Positions 32,830-42,051 of a DNA stretch of 45,393 bases are shown one piece after another. The DNA lies in assembly GCA_964484785.1 (NCBI GenBank), contig CAZAFD010000004.1, positions 1-45,393 on the forward strand, given 5' to 3'. Numbering within the stretch: the stretch's first letter is position 1; each line of letters starts with the position of its first letter. Made by a program: the position numbers and the translations under genes. A model generated the notes under the pieces. The model searched no databases, had not been told where the DNA came from, and saw only the letters and a program-made list of their open reading frames with translations. This DNA comes from CAZAFD01 sp964484785 (GTDB lineage Bacteria > Pseudomonadota > Alphaproteobacteria > Rickettsiales > UBA1997).

Positions 32830-34650
32830 TCAACTATTATTTCTTGACTCTTTTTTTAAGTGTTCCTTAACTGAAGGTGATAAATCTAGATTTAACTCTT
32901 GTAGTTGTTCTTTTGTTAGATAAGCAGGAGCATCCATCATCAAATCTACGCCCTTACCATTAGTTGGAAAAGCAGTAACCTCTCGCAAATTATTTTCGTC
33001 ACACAACAACATTAACATTCTCTCAATACCAGCAGCACAACCAATGTGTGGCGGAGCTCCAAATTTGAAAGCTGTAATCATACCACCAAACTTTGTATCA
33101 ACCTCATTTTTAGAGTATCCAGCTATTTCAAAGGCCTTGTACATAATTTCTGGGTTATGGTTTCTTACAGCACCACTAGCTAACTCAAAACCATTACATG
33201 CTATATCAAACTGATGTGCTAAAATGTCGTATGGGTTCTTTGTATTTACAAGAGCATCTAGACCACCCTGCGGCATAGAAAATGGATTATGGCCAAAATC
33301 AATTTTTCCAGTTTCTTCGTTAAGCTCATACATTGGAAAATCAACAATCCAACAAAACTTATATTCTTTTTTATCTATCAAATCTAGTTCTGTGCCTAAC
33401 TTAGTACGAATTTTACCGGATAACTTGGAAGCTATATCTTCTGCGTCACAACAAAAGAAAACTGTATCACCATTACTTAATCTTGCTGTATGTTTAATTT
33501 GATCCAACTGTTCTTTATTTAAGAATTTAGCTACAGGACCTTTAGCCTCACCATTAGCCGTCCATGTTATATACCCCAAACCCTTAGCACCCTCTTCTAT
33601 GGCAAAGGCCACTATTTTGTCAAAAAAACTTCTAGGTTTTTCACTGGTTGATGGGCCAGGAATAGCTCTAACTACGACATTACTATCGTTTTGTATAGCC
33701 TGAGCAAAAACTGTAAAATTAGAATTTTTAAATAGTTCTGTGACATCACAAATTTCAATTGGATTTCTCAAATCTGGTTTATCCGTGCCATATTTAAGCA
33801 TAGCTTCATTAAATTTTATCTTTGGGAATGGAAGATCTGAAACTTTACAATCAGGTCTAAATTTTGCAAACGTATTGTACAAAACAGGTTCCATTATCTC
33901 TCGTACATCTTCAAAGGTAGCAAAGCTCATCTCCATATCTAATTGATAAAAATATAAGGCCCTGTCAGCTCTAGTACCTTCATCTCTAAAGCATGGGGCT
34001 ATCTGGAAATATTTATCAAAACCACTAACCATTAACAATTGTTTAAACTGTTGTGGTGCTTGAGGTAAGGCATAGAACTTACCAGGATGTACTCTACTTG
34101 GAACTACAAAATCCCTAGCCCCTTCTGGGGAAGAAGCAGTAAGTATAGGGGTGTGAAACTCTAAAAAATCAAAGCGTTTCATTTCCTCCCTCAAAAAATC
34201 AATAACTTTTGATCTGAGTTGTATGTTTTTATGTATTTTTTGTCTTCTCAAATCTAAGTATCTGTATTTTAATCTTAAATCTTCTGGATAGTTTTGCGTA
34301 TCATCATTAATTTGAAATGGTAATTGTTCTGCTTGGCTTTCTATTTCAATATTGGAAATATCAACCTCTATCTCTCCTGTCGTTAAGTTCTCATTAACAG
34401 TATTTTCTCGTCTATTTACAACAGTACCCTCTATAAAAATAACCGATTCCAACTTAAGTGTACTGGCAAGAGTTAATATCTTATTATTAGCATTATTGTC
34501 AATAACACATTGTGTGATACCATAATTATCTCTCAAGTCTATAAATAATAAACCACCATGGTCTCTAATTGAGTGAATCCAGCCACCCAACTTAACCTTT
34601 TTACCTACGTCTTGTCTTGTTAACTCACCGCATGTATGTGTTCTTAACAT
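32830..34650 (-). CDS. aspS: Aspartyl-tRNA synthetase (bacterial type with GAD insert)
   Basis: A class II synthetase of 606 residues. The N-terminal OB domain (about 1-110, GGWIHSIRDHGGLLFIDLRD) binds the anticodon. The catalytic domain begins near 140, with motif 2 in FRDEGTRADR near 220. The GAD insert spans about 285-420. Motif 3 is GCAAGIERMLMLLC near 545, after the GAVRNHNPE segment. The size marks the bacterial form. It may be non-discriminating (also charging tRNA-Asn), as in many alphaproteobacteria, but the sequence alone does not decide. Confidence 0.97.
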   Translation of the reverse strand: MLRTHTCGELTRQDVGKKVKLGGWIHSIRDHGGLLFIDLRDNYGITQCVIDNNANNKILTLASTLKLESVIFIEGTVVNRRENTVNENLTTGEIEVDISNIEIESQAEQLPFQINDDTQNYPEDLRLKYRYLDLRRQKIHKNIQLRSKVIDFLREEMKRFDFLEFHTPILTASSPEGARDFVVPSRVHPGKFYALPQAPQQFKQLLMVSGFDKYFQIAPCFRDEGTRADRALYFYQLDMEMSFATFEDVREIMEPVLYNTFAKFRPDCKVSDLPFPKIKFNEAMLKYGTDKPDLRNPIEICDVTELFKNSNFTVFAQAIQNDSNVVVRAIPGPSTSEKPRSFFDKIVAFAIEEGAKGLGYITWTANGEAKGPVAKFLNKEQLDQIKHTARLSNGDTVFFCCDAEDIASKLSGKIRTKLGTELDLIDKKEYKFCWIVDFPMYELNEETGKIDFGHNPFSMPQGGLDALVNTKNPYDILAHQFDIACNGFELASGAVRNHNPEIMYKAFEIAGYSKNEVDTKFGGMITAFKFGAPPHIGCAAGIERMLMLLCDENNLREVTAFPTNGKGVDLMMDAPAYLTKEQLQELNLDLSPSVKEHLKKESRNNS

Positions 34651-34692
34651 TTTAAATTACCTATTTTAATAAATTAATAATAAATGCTTATA

Positions 34693-35274
34693 TTAAATTG
34701 TTCTCATTATACCGCTTGTTCGTACACTATTATGTACATAGTTGTTTAATAAGTCATACAGTTCTCTACCCTTTGCTTTTGTTAATCCCTCTATATTAAT
34801 TATAGGCTCAGAAACGTCTGTTGTAATTATTTTAATAGTACAAACTCCAAAACTTGTTTGACTAAAGGTTTGCGTTAATTGTATATCAACAATACGCCAT
34901 AATTCTAAATTGGCAACTTTCTTACTAAAAACGCCTGATTCCATAGTTAACCTTTGCTGACTAATTATATAACGAGTATGCTTCGCATATAATCTGAGCT
35001 GCATCAACTTGAATAAACTTATAAATACCATTATAGTACCTAATAAACAATAATATTGGGGTGGAATCATATCTAGACTATATCTACGGTAGTGATATTT
35101 ATATAGCGGTATAGTCCTAGGCGCAAAAAATACAAATACCCCTAATAAAATCATAGAAATTCGAGGCATCCATTTGTCTTTCATATCTAGCATCTTGGGT
35201 TGGACTATAATTGGTTTAACAACTTGTTCGTTGCCGGTCATAGCATGATTGTCATTAATACTATTGTCTACCAT
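34693..35274 (-). CDS. Membrane protein with bacterial PH domain (bPH2/YdbS-like)
   Basis: A 193-residue protein with a hydrophilic N-terminus, two hydrophobic helices (about residues 38-53 and 75-92) and a C-terminal bacterial PH-like domain with the recognisable RYIISQQRLTMESGVFSKK and ELWRIVDIQLTQTFSQTSFGVCTIKI. Such domains occur on small inner-membrane proteins of mostly unknown role. It is 9 bases after the DUF1013 gene and precedes aspS, suggesting one transcript. Confidence 0.82.
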   Translation of the reverse strand: MVDNSINDNHAMTGNEQVVKPIIVQPKMLDMKDKWMPRISMILLGVFVFFAPRTIPLYKYHYRRYSLDMIPPQYYCLLGTIMVFISLFKLMQLRLYAKHTRYIISQQRLTMESGVFSKKVANLELWRIVDIQLTQTFSQTSFGVCTIKIITTDVSEPIINIEGLTKAKGRELYDLLNNYVHNSVRTSGIMRTI

Positions 35275-35283
35275 AATATTTGC

Positions 35284-35823
35284 TTAATTATTAGTATTTA
35301 ATTCGCTGATCACAGCATTAAATTGTGATTGACTACACAAACCTAACAAAACAGGGTCTCTAGGCTTTATATCCTTAATATTCCAACGTGTTTTATTCCT
35401 AATAGATTCTATCATAGGAGTTGTAGTATTAACTAACTTTCTAATTTGTAAATTGGTTATATCTGGATAATATTTTAGTAGGAAAGCTATACCATCTGGT
35501 TTATCACCTCTTCTTGCTAAAGGCACATATGTTGTATTCTTTCTAGTTTTTTTGACCTCTATAGTCTCGGCAATGCTGTCATTTAAAACTAAAGATTGCT
35601 CAGGATCTGCTTCGCACATTTGTAAATTTTCCTTAGTTAATTGACCAGCATCAATAGGATTTCTGCCTATTATACCAGCAGCTACATCACCATCAGCCAT
35701 ACCTTGCACTTCTAGTTCATGTAAACCACAAAAATCTGCTATTTGCTTAAAGGTCAAGACTGTATTATCTATTAACCATATAGCAGTCGCTTTTGGCATT
35801 AATGGCAATTTTTTATTACTCAT
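35284..35823 (-). CDS. DUF1013 / TrcR-type regulator of Alphaproteobacteria
   Basis: The 179-residue protein matches the alphaproteobacterial DUF1013 family, sometimes called cell-cycle regulator TrcR. The N-terminus (LPLMPKATAIWLIDNTVLTFKQIADFCGLHELEVQGMADG) has a helix-turn-helix-like segment at about residues 21-42, and the C-terminal part has a second one (YPDITNLQIRKLVNTTTPMI) before the conserved end RDPVLLGLC. The family is largely restricted to Alphaproteobacteria, making this the best single taxonomic marker here. The function in this organism is inferred only. Confidence 0.85.
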   Translation of the reverse strand: MSNKKLPLMPKATAIWLIDNTVLTFKQIADFCGLHELEVQGMADGDVAAGIIGRNPIDAGQLTKENLQMCEADPEQSLVLNDSIAETIEVKKTRKNTTYVPLARRGDKPDGIAFLLKYYPDITNLQIRKLVNTTTPMIESIRNKTRWNIKDIKPRDPVLLGLCSQSQFNAVISELNTNN

Positions 35824-35966
35824 AATTTCCTCTTTATTACAATAAAAGACCTAATGCACATTTCTATTTAAGATAAGTCTACACAATTACCCCATCTTAA
35901 ATTTACAAAACATATATAAAAATTACTAGGTTTTATGTTAGATATATTAAAATCTAAGTCAACAAG

Positions 35967-36725
35967 TTATTGTCTCTCCGCTAATAACTTGCTTTCAGTT
36001 TCTATTGTTTTAGCTAAATATTCAACAGCCTGCACCTTGCTCAAGTTCGCAATTTCTTCATACTTTATTATTGGCAAGATCTTTAGTGTCACTTCACCAG
36101 GTGTTTTTATAAATTTACCTTTAGGCCAAAAACAACCAGTATTAAGCGCAATTGGTACAATATCAGCTTTTAAAGCTTTTATAATAGCAAAAAAACCAAT
36201 TTTGTAAGGGTATTCTTCCATACTGCTATCAACTGGCACCCTAGTGCCCTGAGGAAAAATGATAATTTCTCTATTTTTATTATTTAAAGCCTCATTGGCT
36301 TCTTTCACAACCTGCTTTATACTTGTTCCCTTGGCTTCCCTATCTATTGCTATTTGTCCAGTATGCTTTAAAGACCAACCAAAAAATGGAATTTTTAATA
36401 ATTCTTTTTTTAAAATAAAAGAAACATCTTTTCTAAAAAAATAGAATAAAAAATATGTTTCCCAAGTCGATTCATGTTTACTAGCTATGATATATTTAGT
36501 ACCATTCCGTGGTAAATTTTCTAGACCTACTACCTTATAATTCACGCCACAAAGTACCTTTAGTAAAAAAACTATAGTAGCAGCCCAAATTCTTCCTATC
36601 TTAGTACAAATGGTTTGATTATCAAAAATAATTGGCAAAATTAGGATAGTAAATAAGATTATACTAGATAAACAAAATAATATAGAAAAAATTAAGGATC
36701 TACAAAATAAAATAATTTTTTTCAT
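35967..36725 (-). CDS. plsC: 1-acyl-sn-glycerol-3-phosphate acyltransferase
   Basis: The enzyme acylates lysophosphatidic acid to phosphatidic acid. An N-terminal hydrophobic helix (about residues 10-33) is followed by the acyltransferase motifs: SKHESTWET near 87 (HX4E in place of the usual HX4D, as in some relatives), a GQIAIDRE motif near 128, and the IIFPQGTRVP motif near 160. At 252 residues it is normal. With GpsA, PssA and Psd it covers much of phospholipid synthesis in this window. Confidence 0.92.
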   Translation of the reverse strand: MKKIILFCRSLIFSILFCLSSIILFTILILPIIFDNQTICTKIGRIWAATIVFLLKVLCGVNYKVVGLENLPRNGTKYIIASKHESTWETYFLFYFFRKDVSFILKKELLKIPFFGWSLKHTGQIAIDREAKGTSIKQVVKEANEALNNKNREIIIFPQGTRVPVDSSMEEYPYKIGFFAIIKALKADIVPIALNTGCFWPKGKFIKTPGEVTLKILPIIKYEEIANLSKVQAVEYLAKTIETESKLLAERQ

Positions 36726-36837
36726 GAAAACTTAGTAGGTATTTATTCAAGTAAATACTTTTAAATTGAATTTTACATTTTGCAATATATACTCAAACAT
36801 ATGTTTATACTAACAGACTGATTTGTATTCATTCGAA

Positions 36838-37911
36838 ATGAAAAAATTACACTATATATACACAATTTTATTGGTGCTATTTGTAACAAGTGCTTATGCG
36901 AAAGATAAACGCTATATAATAGAAAACGTAAAGGTTGAAGCATTAGCAGAAAATGCTGCTAAAGCAAAAGATTTAGCTATGCATGAAGGAGAAAGACAGG
37001 CACTAAATTTATTATTTGACAATTTGGAAATCAGTAGAATTAATACACAGTTTATTGACGATGAAGTCTTAGCGCAAATATTAGAATCTATACAAATAAA
37101 AAATGAAGTACTAAGTGATGTAAAATATTCAGGTCTTGTTACAATCAGTTTTAATAAAGATTTTGTTAATTTTAACTTAGAGAAGCTAGGTATTGGTAAA
37201 AATAAAACACTAGAGCCAAAATACTTGTATATACCGGTGTTAAAAAAAGATAATGAATATCATATTTTAGCTAATAACATTTGGAGAGAAAAAATTTTAG
37301 AACAATTCAACAATGTACGTCTCAATAATATGGTAATGTTGGACGCTAATCCATTAAACGAAATAATATTCGATAATATCGATACACAAAACATAAAGTA
37401 CAACGAATTTGTTGAAGTTTTAGATGCACACAAGGCAAATATTTTACTTTTTGCTATCTGTGAGTATATACCAGAATATAAAAATATTCAGATTACTTTT
37501 AGAAAGATTAGTCCTGCTGATTCTGAAGAGACCCAGGTAACAATTTTTAACGAAAACAATCTAGAATATGAAGATTTTATGTCTCTAGCCGTAGCAAAAA
37601 ACTTAAATTATCTAAGTAAATATTTTAAACCATTAGCAAATATTCAAGAGATGGAAAAGGAAAAAGACGAATTTATAGTGTATACAGTATATAACGGCTT
37701 AGAAGAGTATTTATTTTTAAAAAATATCCTTGGAAATTTAAATTTTATTAAAAAAGTTCAGTTGGATTATTTAACTCTTACAGAAGCTAGATTTAGACTT
37801 CAAATAAATGTAGATTTAAACAAAGTGTTTGGACTGTTTAAACAAAATGGTTTATTGTTACATTTTAAAAATAATCAATATTATCTAATATATGTAGGCT
37901 TGAGGGAATGA
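36838..37911 (+). CDS. DUF2066-like secreted protein
   Basis: The ATG at 36838 gives a clear signal peptide (MKKLHYIYTILLVLFVTSAYA) with cleavage near residue 21; an upstream TTG at 36823 is less likely. The mature N-terminal part (YIIENVKVEALAENAAKAKDLAMHEGERQALNLLF) looks like DUF2066. The remainder alternates beta strands and helices, ending in a domain with LFKQNGLLLHFKNNQYYLIYV. The function is unknown. Its stop overlaps the start of the AI-2E-family gene by 4 bases, and this pairing is also seen in other alphaproteobacteria. Confidence 0.78.
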   Translation: MKKLHYIYTILLVLFVTSAYAKDKRYIIENVKVEALAENAAKAKDLAMHEGERQALNLLFDNLEISRINTQFIDDEVLAQILESIQIKNEVLSDVKYSGLVTISFNKDFVNFNLEKLGIGKNKTLEPKYLYIPVLKKDNEYHILANNIWREKILEQFNNVRLNNMVMLDANPLNEIIFDNIDTQNIKYNEFVEVLDAHKANILLFAICEYIPEYKNIQITFRKISPADSEETQVTIFNENNLEYEDFMSLAVAKNLNYLSKYFKPLANIQEMEKEKDEFIVYTVYNGLEEYLFLKNILGNLNFIKKVQLDYLTLTEARFRLQINVDLNKVFGLFKQNGLLLHFKNNQYYLIYVGLRE

Positions 37912-38966
37912 TTCTCCAAGAAAAAAGAAATTTAACATTTTATCTATTATTAGCAGGCACTTTACTCTTCTTGTTTTTAGTAAGAGGTATTCTTTGGCCA
38001 TTCGTTTTTGGTATAATTTTGGCTTTTATATCGAAAAACATATTGAGATCTGCTGAAAGAAGAGGTTACAATAGAAAAATATTAGCCCTTCTTCTAACAA
38101 CCGCATATTTTATAATAATATTTCTGTTAGTCTTTCTAGTTTTACCACTAGGTGTTAAACAGGTGGTTAATTTAATCAAGGAATTAATGCAATATGTGGA
38201 TAATAAGGATTTTTTAGATGATTTAACAAGCCATTTAGTTAAATTTAAATTCTTTGGAATTAAAAACAATAATGATTTTATAGAAGGAGCTTCTAATCTT
38301 TCTCGTTATATCCTAAAATATCTAGGTAATATTTCTAATTACTTGTTAACTTACTCATTAAAATTAATAAATATTATCTCGATGCTATTTATTACTCCCA
38401 TAGCCACATATTATTTTTTAAGGGATTGGGAAGTTATTATTAAACAGATCAAGGCAAGTGTACCAAAGAACAATAAAAAATATGTTTTAAAACTATTTAA
38501 AAAAATAAATACTACATTGGAAGCTTATATTTGCGGACAAGCCCTTGTGTGCCTCATTCTTGGAATATATTATGCTGTGTTATTGTGGCTGTGCAATATT
38601 AAGTTCGGTTTTATTGTAGGAATAATAAGCGGTATAATTACATTTTTACCATATATAGGTCCGTTTAGCGGTGGTATAGTTGGCGTAATTATTACCTGCT
38701 ACCAATATAACTTTAATATACATAAGATTTTATTAGTAGTCTTAATTTATATATCTGGACAAGTTTTAGAGAGTAATTTTATCACACCAAAGCTTATAGG
38801 CAGTAAAGTTAAACTGCATCCATTATTTATTATATTTTCAATTTTATGCGGAGGCAGCCTGTTTGGTTTTACAGGGATGTTATTTGCTTTACCAGCAGCT
38901 GGTGTTATAGGCACAACAATAAGATATTTAACAAGGACAACAAGTACTAAGCATGTTAATGGATAA
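37908..38966 (+). CDS. AI-2E / PerM-family membrane permease
   Basis: The 352-residue polytopic protein has about eight hydrophobic helices. The family pattern is seen in the N-terminal LLAGTLLFLFLVRGILWPFVFG, the central ITPIATYYFLRDWEVII, and the C-terminal ITFLPYIGPFSGGIVGVII, with QVLESNFITPKLIGSKVKLHP near 285. Members are called AI-2E transporters, but known ones export various solutes or act as Na+/H+ antiporters, so the substrate is open. Translation is coupled to the DUF2066 gene (ATGA overlap), and the end overlaps the MerR gene by 14 bases. Confidence 0.88.
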   Translation: MILQEKRNLTFYLLLAGTLLFLFLVRGILWPFVFGIILAFISKNILRSAERRGYNRKILALLLTTAYFIIIFLLVFLVLPLGVKQVVNLIKELMQYVDNKDFLDDLTSHLVKFKFFGIKNNNDFIEGASNLSRYILKYLGNISNYLLTYSLKLINIISMLFITPIATYYFLRDWEVIIKQIKASVPKNNKKYVLKLFKKINTTLEAYICGQALVCLILGIYYAVLLWLCNIKFGFIVGIISGIITFLPYIGPFSGGIVGVIITCYQYNFNIHKILLVVLIYISGQVLESNFITPKLIGSKVKLHPLFIIFSILCGGSLFGFTGMLFALPAAGVIGTTIRYLTRTTSTKHVNG

Positions 38967-39438
38967 AAAAAGATCTATAGGCGCTGCAGCAAAGGAGCTA
39001 GGATTACCAGAACACGTTATCAGATTTTGGGAAACACAATTCCCAGACCATATTAAACCAACACTTGGTGCGGGCGGCAGAAGGTATTATTACAATAAAG
39101 ATATTGAGATAATTCAAAAAATTAAAAGCTATCTATATGATAGTGGTTATACAATCAAGGGATTACAAAACCTATTGAAGAATAGATCTGCACTAAATGA
39201 TAATCTAAATATTCATGTTAATAACATAGTTCCAAATAACACTATTCAAGAGTACCAACAACATATAAACTATAATGCAAGGTTACCAGAGGAGGAAGTT
39301 AAGTTCTTAAAGCCTCAAACAAAGATTGTAAAGGAATATGTATACCTTGACAAGGGTCTTAATGAAACAGTTAAAAAACGGCTCACAAACTTTAAAAAGA
39401 GATTATTAGATTTTATTATAAAACTGGAAAATATATAA
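38953..39438 (+). CDS. MerR-family transcriptional regulator
   Basis: The N-terminal winged helix (residues 6-75) is typical: SIGAAAKELGLPEHVIRFWETQFP, then GAGGRRYYYNKDIEIIQKIK and YTIKGLQNLLK. The remaining 85 residues are a linker and a Lys-rich C-terminal helix with no obvious metal or drug ligand site. The pattern fits the MlrA-like alphaproteobacterial MerR proteins. It overlaps the preceding gene by 14 bases and the following mlaF by one base (TAATG). A start at 38959 is equally possible. Confidence 0.87.
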   Translation: MLMDKKRSIGAAAKELGLPEHVIRFWETQFPDHIKPTLGAGGRRYYYNKDIEIIQKIKSYLYDSGYTIKGLQNLLKNRSALNDNLNIHVNNIVPNNTIQEYQQHINYNARLPEEEVKFLKPQTKIVKEYVYLDKGLNETVKKRLTNFKKRLLDFIIKLENI

Positions 39439-40178
39439 TGTCTAACAAAATCGAAATAAGAAATCTCGTTAAGTCTTTTGGAGATAAGATTATACTGAAT
39501 AATCTAGATCTAAATATAGAAAATAAAAAATCTACTATAATTTTAGGAAAATCTGGCTGTGGAAAATCAGTGCTCATCAAAAATATAAGTGGTTTACTAT
39601 CTCCAGATAGTGGCAGTATTAAAATTGACGGAGAGGAGGTTACAAATATCAAAGAAGAGCAGAGAAATAAATTAATGGCTAAGTTCGGTTTTTTATTTCA
39701 AAATGGAGCCTTATTTGATTCATTAACTATTTGGGAAAATGTAGCCTTTAGGTTATTAAATAATCTAAAATTTAGAAAGAAAGAAGCTAAAGATATTGCG
39801 ATAGAAAAATTAGAAGTTGTTGGGTTGGATGCAAGTGTAGCGAATTTGTTCCCTTGCGAATTATCTGGCGGTATGCAAAAAAGAGCAGCTTTAGCCAGAG
39901 CCATAGCCACAAATCCAGAAATCATATTCTTTGATGAACCAACTACAGGATTGGACCCAATTATGTCAGAAGTTATCAACGATTTAATAGTTAAAACTAC
40001 TAAAATAACTGGCGCTACCTCCATAACGATTACACACGATATAAATTCAGCAAAAAAAATAGCTGACCACATAGTGATGTTAAATAACGGAAGCATAGCA
40101 TGGAAAGGAACCGCCAAGGATCTAGATACCACGGAAAATGAACTTATTTTAAAATTTTTAAATAAACACAAGGCCTAA
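39438..40178 (+). CDS. mlaF: ABC transporter ATP-binding protein MlaF-like
   Basis: This is the ATPase of the MCE/Mla phospholipid transport system of the inner membrane. Walker A is LGKSGCGKSVLIKNI near residue 36, and the Q-loop LFQNGALFDSLTIWENVAF is the MlaF-type pattern. The signature LSGGMQKRAALARA is near 145, and Walker B is EIIFFDEPTTGLDP. The 246-residue length is normal. The usual partners (MlaE permease, MlaD) are not adjacent; a MerR regulator is directly upstream with a one-base overlap. Confidence 0.88.
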   Translation: MSNKIEIRNLVKSFGDKIILNNLDLNIENKKSTIILGKSGCGKSVLIKNISGLLSPDSGSIKIDGEEVTNIKEEQRNKLMAKFGFLFQNGALFDSLTIWENVAFRLLNNLKFRKKEAKDIAIEKLEVVGLDASVANLFPCELSGGMQKRAALARAIATNPEIIFFDEPTTGLDPIMSEVINDLIVKTTKITGATSITITHDINSAKKIADHIVMLNNGSIAWKGTAKDLDTTENELILKFLNKHKA

Positions 40179-40263
40179 CACAGTTTCTACTGAATATTTT
40201 AACTTGATGTTTACAAAAAAGTCTTATATCTATAGTTAATATTATAGCTATGGGTAATAAATA

Positions 40264-40959
40264 ATGCTTTTTAAAGATAAGCAATCTATTAACGGATATC
40301 AATGGGAGGTTAAAGATTTTGATGAAAATTTAGCCCTTGCGATATATCAAAAAAATAATGTTCCAGAATTAATAGCCAGACTCTTAGCGCTTAAAAATAT
40401 TCCATGTAATGAAGTAAAACAATTTTTGGACCCAAAAATACGAGACACTTTAAAAGATCCATACCACTTCCTAGATATGCAAAAGGGAGTGGAAACTATT
40501 TATAAAGCTATAGTAGAAAAAGAAAATATTTGTATATATGGGGACTACGACGTAGATGGCACTACTGCAACCTCTCTAATGGTTTTATTCTTTAAAGCAA
40601 TAGGTATTAATGTTTCAAAATATATTCCAGATAGAATTGATGACGGTTATGGATTAAATAAACATTCTATTGATATATTAAAAGAAAATAATGTTAATCT
40701 AATAATTACAGTAGATTGCGGAATAACTTCAAACGATTGTATAGCTTATGCTCTAGAAAAAAATATTAAAACCGTAGTAACCGATCATCATATAGGCCAC
40801 AGTGTACTGCCACCGGCAGAAGCAGTTATTAATCCTAATAGACTGGATGAAACATCTGAATATAAATATTTAGCCGGAGTTGGTGTGGCCTTTATGGTTA
40901 TTATAGCCTTAAATACCTTTTTAAGAAAAAATAATTATTACAAAAAAAACAATATTTAA
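40264..40959 (+). CDS. recJ: RecJ exonuclease, N-terminal half (ends at a premature in-frame stop)
   Basis: This 231-residue part carries the catalytic DHH phosphoesterase domain of the single-strand 5'-3' exonuclease RecJ. Metal-binding motifs are intact: IYGDYDVDGTTATSL near residue 94, ITVDCGITS near 152, and VTDHHIGH near 175. A TAA at 40957 ends it inside the normal fold, after FLRKNNYYKKNNI. The same frame continues immediately as the second half (40969-42045). Together they equal a normal RecJ of about 590 residues. A true nonsense mutation or a sequencing error are the main explanations. Confidence 0.85.
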   Translation: MLFKDKQSINGYQWEVKDFDENLALAIYQKNNVPELIARLLALKNIPCNEVKQFLDPKIRDTLKDPYHFLDMQKGVETIYKAIVEKENICIYGDYDVDGTTATSLMVLFFKAIGINVSKYIPDRIDDGYGLNKHSIDILKENNVNLIITVDCGITSNDCIAYALEKNIKTVVTDHHIGHSVLPPAEAVINPNRLDETSEYKYLAGVGVAFMVIIALNTFLRKNNYYKKNNI

Positions 40960-40968
40960 GAACCTAAT

Positions 40969-42045
40969 TTGTTGTCTTTCCTAGATTTAGTAGCTCTTGG
41001 TACAGTGTGTGACGTGATGCCAATTATAGGATTAAACAGAGTAATGGTTAGATCTGGCTTGATGTACTTGAAACAACGTAAAAACGTAGGTTTAGCAGCG
41101 CTTTGTGATATAATAGGTTTAGATAAAATTGACGACACGTATCATCTAGGTTTTATAATAGGACCACGTATAAATGCATGCGGACGGGTTGGCGATGTAA
41201 ATATTGGTAACCAGTTATTATGTTGCGAGGACCCAATAGAGGCTAGAATTTTAGCCGAAAAATTGAATAATTTTAATTTAGAAAGACAAGTTATTGAGAA
41301 TCAATTATATACACAAGCTTTAGAAAAAATTTCTAAAAATGAAAACAATAGTTTTATTTTTGTAGTCGGAAAAAATTGGCATGAAGGAATAGTAGGCATA
41401 ATAGCTTCTAGGTTAAAGGAAAAATATAATCTTCCAACTTTCATTGGCTCTATACATAATAACGAAATTAAGGTATCATGTCGTTCAATTTCACCAGAGA
41501 TAGATCTTGGATCAGCAATCATTGAGGCTAAGCAACTTGGACTATTAATCTCTGGCGGAGGACACGCCATGGCCGGTGGATTTACCCTTAATATAGACAG
41601 GTTGAATGACCTAAAGAAATTTTTAGAAAACAAATTAACTAATAAAATACAAACATATTTAAAAAATAATAAAACCTTAAGCGCTGATCTAGTTCTAGAA
41701 TGTGATGACATTAGTTTAGAACTAGTTAAAAATATAGAAGCAATAGGACCATATGGTGTTGATAACCCAAAGCCAAAAATAATTTTAAAAAATACTATAA
41801 TCGTCAATACAAAACCTTTTGGTAAAAATAGTGAGCATCTAAGATCTGTGGCCATATCGGCACATAATAATAAATATCAAAATAACACTGTAACACTTGT
41901 TACTTTTAATGCCAACAGAAATGAAGCCCTATATAAATTTTTAACCCAACAAAAGAAACCTTGTGATCTACTAGGTACAGTATCTTTAAACAAATGGATG
42001 GCATTGGAAACTATACAATTTATCTTGGAGGATATCTTAATATAA
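40969..42045 (+). CDS. recJ: RecJ exonuclease, C-terminal half (same frame after the stop)
   Basis: This part continues RecJ in the same frame after a single TAA. It begins FLDLVALGTVCDVMPIIGLNR, which in intact RecJ runs directly on from the DHH domain. It then has the GPRINACGRVGD motif, the DHHA1 domain with SGGGHAMAGGF near residue 193, and the C-terminal OB domain. No ATG lies at the junction; the first possible starts are TTG at 40969 or 40972. If no readthrough or re-initiation occurs this half is silent. It ends 6 bases before rlmN. Confidence 0.8.
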   Translation: MLSFLDLVALGTVCDVMPIIGLNRVMVRSGLMYLKQRKNVGLAALCDIIGLDKIDDTYHLGFIIGPRINACGRVGDVNIGNQLLCCEDPIEARILAEKLNNFNLERQVIENQLYTQALEKISKNENNSFIFVVGKNWHEGIVGIIASRLKEKYNLPTFIGSIHNNEIKVSCRSISPEIDLGSAIIEAKQLGLLISGGGHAMAGGFTLNIDRLNDLKKFLENKLTNKIQTYLKNNKTLSADLVLECDDISLELVKNIEAIGPYGVDNPKPKIILKNTIIVNTKPFGKNSEHLRSVAISAHNNKYQNNTVTLVTFNANRNEALYKFLTQQKKPCDLLGTVSLNKWMALETIQFILEDILI

Positions 42046-42051
42046 ATAAAC

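Noticed and set aside
35967..36725. HX4E in place of HX4D in PlsC, as a sign of an inactive enzyme
   Set aside because: Related acyltransferases appear to use Glu at this place, and the other motifs are intact, so it is noted only in the gene entry.
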